A DNA stretch of 9,881 nucleotides from Sulfurimonas sp. Lineage in GTDB: Bacteria; Campylobacterota; Campylobacteria; Campylobacterales; Sulfurimonadaceae. A model generated the notes under the pieces. That model did no database searches, was not told where the DNA came from, and saw only the letters and a program-made list of their open reading frames with translations. The stretch is taken from assembly GCA_030673275.1 (NCBI GenBank), contig DAOVJL010000021.1:1-9881 (forward strand), written 5' to 3'. Shown here piece by piece: positions 6,272 through 9,881 of the stretch. The translations under genes and the position numbers were made by a program. Position 1 is the stretch's first letter; each line of letters starts with the position of its first letter.

Positions 6272-7393
6272 ATGGAACATTCATCTTTAGATATTCTACA
6301 TGTAGATGGTAAGTTACGCTTGAAATTCTTTGGTGAGCTTACTCTTTATAATTTAACTTCATATCAAAAAACAGTCGATTCTATTAATTTTTCCAGAGAA
6401 ACAGATGTAATTATAGACTTTATGGAATTAGAGTTTTTAGATAGCGCTGCTTCTATTTTTATTTATAATTTGGAAAAAAAATTATTATCAGATGGCATCC
6501 AAGTAGAGATACTTTGTAAGAATGAAGATATATTAGAAATAATTCATCTAGTTAAAAATCAAAAACAAATATCAACTAAAATAGCACATTCTGCAAAAAG
6601 AGGTATTTTAGAAAAATTAGGTGAACATACATATCAAAATTATCTTGGTTTTTTGTCTTTTATGGCTTTTATGGGTGAGCTTTTTTCAAATAAGATTTGT
6701 TATATTATCTCTTTTAAAAATATTAGGTACAAAGAGATAGCTTTTGAGATAAATGAGAGTGCAGTTAAGGCATTTGGCATTGTGGCACTAACAAGCTTTT
6801 TGATAGGTTTGGTTGTAGCTTATCAATCAGCCTATCAGCTCAAAATTTATGGTGCAAATATATTTATTGTTGATATGCTTGGTATATCGGTACTTAGGGA
6901 ACTTTCTCCACTAATAACTGCTATAGTTATAGCTGGCAGAAGCGGTTCAGCTTTTACAGCCCAAATAGGTGCGATGAAAATTACACAAGAGTTAGATGCT
7001 ATGAGAACTATGGGTTTTGACCCATATAAATTTTTAGTTATTCCTAAAATTATTGCTTTGATGATCACCATGCCAATACTTATTTTTATTTCAGATATTA
7101 TGGCGGTTATTGGCGGAATTGTTGTGGCAAATATAGACTTAGGTATTACAGTTGACCTATTTTTAGATAGATTTAGTGAAGTAGTAGCGGCAAAACATTT
7201 CTTTATTGGTATTGCAAAAGGGCCGTTCTTCGCATTCTTAATAGCAACTATTGGTATATATAGAGGTTTGATGGTAAAAGATGATACACAGAGCATCGGA
7301 TTTAACACGACAAAAAGTGTAGTTGAGTCGATTTTTGCAGTAATTATTTGTGATGCAGTATTTTCAATAGCTTTGACAAACTTGGGGATATAA
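6272..7393 (+). CDS. mlaE: MlaE-family lipid ABC transporter permease with N-terminal STAS-like domain
   Basis: This is the inner-membrane permease of an MCE-type ABC transporter, which moves phospholipids or related lipids between membranes. The 373 residues have a STAS-like domain (about 1-100, with VIIDFMELEFLDSAAS; D57-S58) fused to the permease core (about 115-373). The core shows family landmarks: GLVVAYQSAYQL, R209-E-L-S-P213, AGRSGSAFTAQIGAMKITQE from about 221, and LDAMRTMGFDPYKFLVIPK, with about five hydrophobic segments. E. coli MlaE is about 260 residues and has a separate STAS partner, MlaB; here the two functions seem joined. The ATG is the only plausible start in frame (a TAA lies at 6236-6238) but has no good Shine-Dalgarno, suggesting coupling to cheW. 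It is 11 bases after cheW and overlaps mlaF by one base. Confidence 0.92.
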   Translation: MEHSSLDILHVDGKLRLKFFGELTLYNLTSYQKTVDSINFSRETDVIIDFMELEFLDSAASIFIYNLEKKLLSDGIQVEILCKNEDILEIIHLVKNQKQISTKIAHSAKRGILEKLGEHTYQNYLGFLSFMAFMGELFSNKICYIISFKNIRYKEIAFEINESAVKAFGIVALTSFLIGLVVAYQSAYQLKIYGANIFIVDMLGISVLRELSPLITAIVIAGRSGSAFTAQIGAMKITQELDAMRTMGFDPYKFLVIPKIIALMITMPILIFISDIMAVIGGIVVANIDLGITVDLFLDRFSEVVAAKHFFIGIAKGPFFAFLIATIGIYRGLMVKDDTQSIGFNTTKSVVESIFAVIICDAVFSIALTNLGI

Positions 7394-8133
7394 TGAAAAA
7401 CATTATTGAAGTAAGAGATGTAAAAACTATTTTTGATGAAAGAATTGTTCACAATGGTCTAAACCTAACTGTAAAAGAGGGAGAGATTTACGGGCTTTTA
7501 GGTCCAAGTGGATGTGGCAAGACTACTCTTCTCAGAGAGATGGTTATGTTACAAAAAATCAACAGTGGAAGTATTAAAGTTTTAGACTATGAGTTAAATC
7601 ATATTAAGAATGAAGAAGCACAGCAACTAAGGCAAAAATGGGGAGTTCTTTTTCAATCTGGGGCACTATTTTCATCATTGAAATTAAAAGAGAATATTGC
7701 TCTTCCACTTGTAGAATACACTAATTTATCAAAAGCAATGATTAATGAGATTGTAGAGTATAAAATAAGTATTGTTGGATTAAAATCAGAAGATGCAAAT
7801 TTGTATCCATCACAAATCAGTGGTGGTATGAAGAAAAAGGCTGCACTTGCCCGTTCACTTGCTATGGATCCAAAACTTCTTTTTTTAGATGAACCTACAA
7901 GTGGACTAGACCCTATCTCTGCAAGAGAATTTGATGCTCTTATATTAAAGCTTCGAGATATTTTAGGTTTAACGATTGTAATGGTTTCACATGATTTACA
8001 ATCAATTTATGATACACTTGATTCAGTTGCTATTATTGATAATAAAAAGATAGTATATGAGGGAAGTTTAGGTAATATTAAATCTGTAAAGAATGAGTTT
8101 ATACAGACATTTTTTGGAAAATATAATGAATAA
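7393..8133 (+). CDS. mlaF: MlaF-family lipid ABC transporter ATPase
   Basis: This cytoplasmic ATPase powers the MlaE permease. The 246 residues carry every ABC motif: Walker A GPSGCGKTT (37-45, K43), Q-loop Q88 in LFQSGALFSSL, signature SGGMKKKAALARSLA from S143, Walker B ending D166-E167 in LFLDEPTSGLDP, and H-loop H200 in MVSHDL. The FQSGALF and SGGM forms are characteristic of the MlaF branch; most importers have SGGQ. The ATG shares a base with the mlaE stop (TAATG), with GGGGA 4 bases upstream. It overlaps mlaD by 8 bases, so mlaE, mlaF and mlaD are tightly coupled. Confidence 0.95.
   Translation: MKNIIEVRDVKTIFDERIVHNGLNLTVKEGEIYGLLGPSGCGKTTLLREMVMLQKINSGSIKVLDYELNHIKNEEAQQLRQKWGVLFQSGALFSSLKLKENIALPLVEYTNLSKAMINEIVEYKISIVGLKSEDANLYPSQISGGMKKKAALARSLAMDPKLLFLDEPTSGLDPISAREFDALILKLRDILGLTIVMVSHDLQSIYDTLDSVAIIDNKKIVYEGSLGNIKSVKNEFIQTFFGKYNE
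8116..8120 (+). promoter_or_regulatory. Ribosome binding site supporting the mlaD start at 8126
   Basis: GGAAA lies 5 bases before ATG 8126, inside the end of mlaF. An in-frame ATG at 8093 would add 11 residues (MSLYRHFLENI) but has no comparable purine run at proper distance and would move the membrane segment away from the N-terminus, so 8126 is preferred. Confidence 0.5.
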
Positions 8134-9088
8134 CAAAACAAATTACAGTTTAGTTGGCTTTTTAGTACTTTTTAGTTTAACTTTGATGATTGGATTTGGA
8201 TATTGGCTTTTAAAACCCTCAGATGATTTAGAGATGAAAAAATATGTTATCCATTTTGATGAGTCCGTTCTGGGTTTGAACTTAGATGCACCGGTTAAAT
8301 TTAGAGGTATTAGTGTTGGAAAAGTTATTAGACTTAGAATCAATCCAAATAACTCTGAGCAGGTTGAAGTACTTGCTGATATTCTCAAAACAACACCTAT
8401 AAAATCATCAACCGTTGCCCAGCTTACTTCTCAAGGTATAACAGGACTTAGTTATGTTAACTTAACTTTAGGTGATAATAATGCTCCTTCACTTCAAACT
8501 CAAAAAGGTGAGGATTATCCAGTTATCAAGACTATACCGTCACTGCTTATAAAACTTGAAAAAACTTTTGGAGATGTCTCGACTAATTTATCAAAGACAT
8601 TGGCTAGTACAAAAGAGCTGTTAAATGAAGGTAATCAAAAAGAGATAACTCTGTTACTAAAAAATAGTGCCATCTTTATGTCTAAAATGAATAATTTGTT
8701 GGATGAAAATACTATACATAATTTTCAAGGAACTATGAAAAATCTTAACTCTACAACAAAAAAGCTTGATAAGATGATGCCTCGTGTTGAAAAATTTCTT
8801 AATAACAGTGTAGAGTGGGAAGATAAAGTGTCTGATTCATTTAAGTCAATAATGGGTAGTTATGATGGAATAAAAACTACAATGGACCTGTTTGAAGAGT
8901 CTTTAACAAGAGGTGATTTTAATATAAAAGAGATATCTAATGATGTAATTCCAACTATTAATAGTACTCTTTTAGAGATGCAAGAGCTTATGATAAAGAT
9001 GCAAGAAGCTATAGATCAATATGAGAGAAGTCCAGGTGATATTTTATTTAAGCAAGAAAAAATCAAAAAAGGTCCAGGTGAGGATTAA
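8126..9088 (+). CDS. mlaD: MlaD-like MCE-domain protein, membrane-anchored, with long helical C-terminal tail
   Basis: This is the periplasmic lipid-binding component of the transporter. From the preferred start (320 residues) a short cytoplasmic end is followed by one membrane helix (9-29) and a single MCE domain (about 38-117), recognisable from FDESVLGLNLDAPVKFRGIS, VGKVIRL and LTSQGITGLSYVNLTLG. About 200 residues follow with strong helix and coiled-coil character and no further membrane segment, ending in SPGDILF and GPGE. E. coli MlaD is only about 183 residues, so the tail is long. MCE proteins form hexamers; a tail like this could bundle into a tube across the periplasm, as proposed for other MCE systems. 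It overlaps mlaF by 8 bases and is followed after 3 bases by the lipoprotein gene. An alternative start is 8093. Confidence 0.88.
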   Translation: MNNKTNYSLVGFLVLFSLTLMIGFGYWLLKPSDDLEMKKYVIHFDESVLGLNLDAPVKFRGISVGKVIRLRINPNNSEQVEVLADILKTTPIKSSTVAQLTSQGITGLSYVNLTLGDNNAPSLQTQKGEDYPVIKTIPSLLIKLEKTFGDVSTNLSKTLASTKELLNEGNQKEITLLLKNSAIFMSKMNNLLDENTIHNFQGTMKNLNSTTKKLDKMMPRVEKFLNNSVEWEDKVSDSFKSIMGSYDGIKTTMDLFEESLTRGDFNIKEISNDVIPTINSTLLEMQELMIKMQEAIDQYERSPGDILFKQEKIKKGPGED

Positions 9089-9091
9089 AGT

Positions 9092-9691
9092 ATGAAGAAA
9101 ATTTTAATTTTATTAGGTATTGTTTTACTATCAGGGTGTGCAACAACAAAGACTTCTATAACTGAGTACAGAGTTGTTGCAAAGACTTCTAAAGCTCAGA
9201 GTGTTGTTGATGGCTGTAAAGAAAAATCATTAAAAATTGCACAGGCATTCAGTTCAAGCTCACTTATGTCGTTAAAAATGGATTATGTACAAGAAGAAAG
9301 TAAAATATTTTCTTATTCACAGGCACACTGGAATGAATCACCAAATCATTCAGTAACTATGGAAATACTTAAAGAAATTAGAGATTCTAAGCTATTTAAA
9401 AATGTTCAAATTTCAAGATCTAGAAGTAAAAATAGCTGGATTTTAGAGACAAATATAGAAGATTTTTTACAATATTACAGTGAGGGATTAAAAGACTCTT
9501 TTGCCAAAGTAATAATAAGTTTAACCCTTATTGATTCAAAAACAAACAGTGTTATTGCAACTAAAACGTTTAGCTCAAAAATTAACACAAACAGTCTTGA
9601 TGCGGAGGGTGGAGTAGAGGCTTTAAACAGGGCACTATCTGATGTCTTAACTCAAAATATAGAGTGGCTGAATGGAGTGTGTAGTGATTAA
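9092..9691 (+). CDS. ABC transport auxiliary lipoprotein, PqiC-like
   Basis: The 199-residue product starts with a short charged end, a hydrophobic stretch and a lipobox LLSGC, with the lipidated cysteine at C16. Alanine at the +2 position, not aspartate, favours sorting to the outer membrane under the E. coli rule. The rest resembles the ABC_trans_aux family (PF03886, which includes PqiC): a tryptophan-containing segment followed by an ILxxLR-like helix (METLKEIRD-like), then ILETNIEDF and a beta-rich IISLTLIDSKTNSVIATKTF, then a helix to the C-terminus. The match is from memory of the family's pattern. Placed directly after mlaEFD, it probably forms the outer-membrane partner of the MCE protein. 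GAGGA lies 7 bases before the ATG. It overlaps the next gene by 8 bases. Confidence 0.82.
   Translation: MKKILILLGIVLLSGCATTKTSITEYRVVAKTSKAQSVVDGCKEKSLKIAQAFSSSSLMSLKMDYVQEESKIFSYSQAHWNESPNHSVTMEILKEIRDSKLFKNVQISRSRSKNSWILETNIEDFLQYYSEGLKDSFAKVIISLTLIDSKTNSVIATKTFSSKINTNSLDAEGGVEALNRALSDVLTQNIEWLNGVCSD
9674..9677 (+). promoter_or_regulatory. Ribosome binding site favouring a GTG start for the peptidase gene
   Basis: GGAG at 9674-9677 lies 6 bases before GTG 9684, which would give MIKESEY. An in-frame ATG at 9672 (adding MECV) has no clear Shine-Dalgarno sequence and would contain this GGAG inside its own coding region. GTG 9684 is therefore preferred, with an 8-base overlap with the lipoprotein gene. 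Confidence 0.5.
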
Positions 9692-9881
9692 AGAGAGCGA
9701 ATATAAAAATAGAAGAGATATCTTATCAAAAAAAATATCTAATAACTCTATTGGAATTGTATTTAGCTCCACATATAAAACACGCTCAAACGATACAGAA
9801 TATCCATATAGACAAGATAGTAATTTTTATTATCTTACAGGCTTTAAAGAGGATAACTCTGCTTTAGTGTTTATAAAAACA
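9684..9881 (+). CDS. pepP: Xaa-Pro aminopeptidase, N-terminal part (runs off the edge)
   Basis: The first 66 codons are visible and the frame is still open at the edge. The sequence matches the N-terminal domain of aminopeptidase P: an initial helix with paired arginines (YKNRRDILSKK), a strand NNSIGIVFSSTYKTRSND, and the hallmark YPYRQDSNFYYLTGF followed by an acidic turn and a strand (ALVFIKT). Aminopeptidase P removes the N-terminal residue from peptides with proline in second position; its metal-binding residues lie in the C-terminal domain, outside the window, so activity cannot be judged. It overlaps the lipoprotein gene and appears to be in the same transcript. The start is GTG 9684 or ATG 9672. 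Confidence 0.85.
   Translation, partial: MIKESEYKNRRDILSKKISNNSIGIVFSSTYKTRSNDTEYPYRQDSNFYYLTGFKEDNSALVFIKT

Noticed and set aside
1293..6470. Several isolated TATAAT hexamers within argC, cheV, cheA and mlaE
   Set aside because: They lack a spaced -35 or extended -10 element and occur as ordinary Tyr/Leu-Asn codons in AT-rich coding sequence.
6783..6797. TGGCAC resembling the -24 element of a sigma54 promoter
   Set aside because: The bases ten positions later are CT, not GC, and the site lies within the mlaE membrane region; it does not fit the required GG-N10-GC pattern.
6847..7452. 201-codon open frame on the - strand opposite mlaE/mlaF
   Set aside because: It is antisense to strongly conserved transporter motifs, resembles no family, is rich in Ile/Ser/Thr as expected of a shadow frame, and has no ribosome binding site of note.
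8093..8125. Upstream ATG for mlaD adding 11 residues
   Set aside because: It has no good ribosome binding site and deepens the overlap with mlaF to 41 bases; the ATG at 8126 gives the normal short N-terminus before the membrane helix. Not fully excluded.

Overview
The window is an AT-rich (about one third G+C by eye), gene-dense stretch with every gene on the + strand. The gene families, the cheV-cheA-cheW order with a CheA carrying a C-terminal receiver domain, and the codon use suggest a free-living Campylobacterota (epsilonproteobacterium). A Sulfurimonas-like organism is my best guess, from recall of the families and not from a search.

Layout: (1) positions 1-138, the last 45 codons of an unrecognised gene; (2) 139-206, a short intergenic region with a good sigma70-type promoter; (3) greA, argC and a calcineurin-like phosphoesterase resembling LpxH, joined by overlaps; (4) a chemotaxis core, cheV, cheA (with REC fusion) and cheW; (5) an MCE-type ABC lipid transporter: permease with N-terminal STAS domain (mlaE), ATPase (mlaF), single-MCE substrate-binding protein (mlaD) and a PqiC/ABC_trans_aux-type lipoprotein; (6) the first 66 codons of a Xaa-Pro aminopeptidase. 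No intergenic gap after greA exceeds 11 bases and six junctions overlap, so one long transcript from the promoter before greA is plausible. A candidate internal promoter lies before cheV, and a 13-bp hairpin covers the cheW stop codon just before mlaE.

How the genes work together: CheW and CheV couple receptors to CheA, whose own receiver and that of CheV may act as phosphate sinks or adaptation elements; no receptor and no stand-alone CheY is in view. MlaE, MlaF and MlaD should form an inner-membrane lipid transporter, and the lipoprotein probably provides its outer-membrane end. The LpxH-like enzyme would act in lipid A synthesis, so two of the blocks concern the envelope. GreA, ArgC and the peptidase are housekeeping functions.

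I see no mobile element, CRISPR array, tRNA, rRNA or clearly undescribed system. The points most worth checking are the hairpin at the chemotaxis/lipid-transport junction, the competing structures over the cheV ribosome binding site, and the mixed Mla/Pqi make-up of the transporter.
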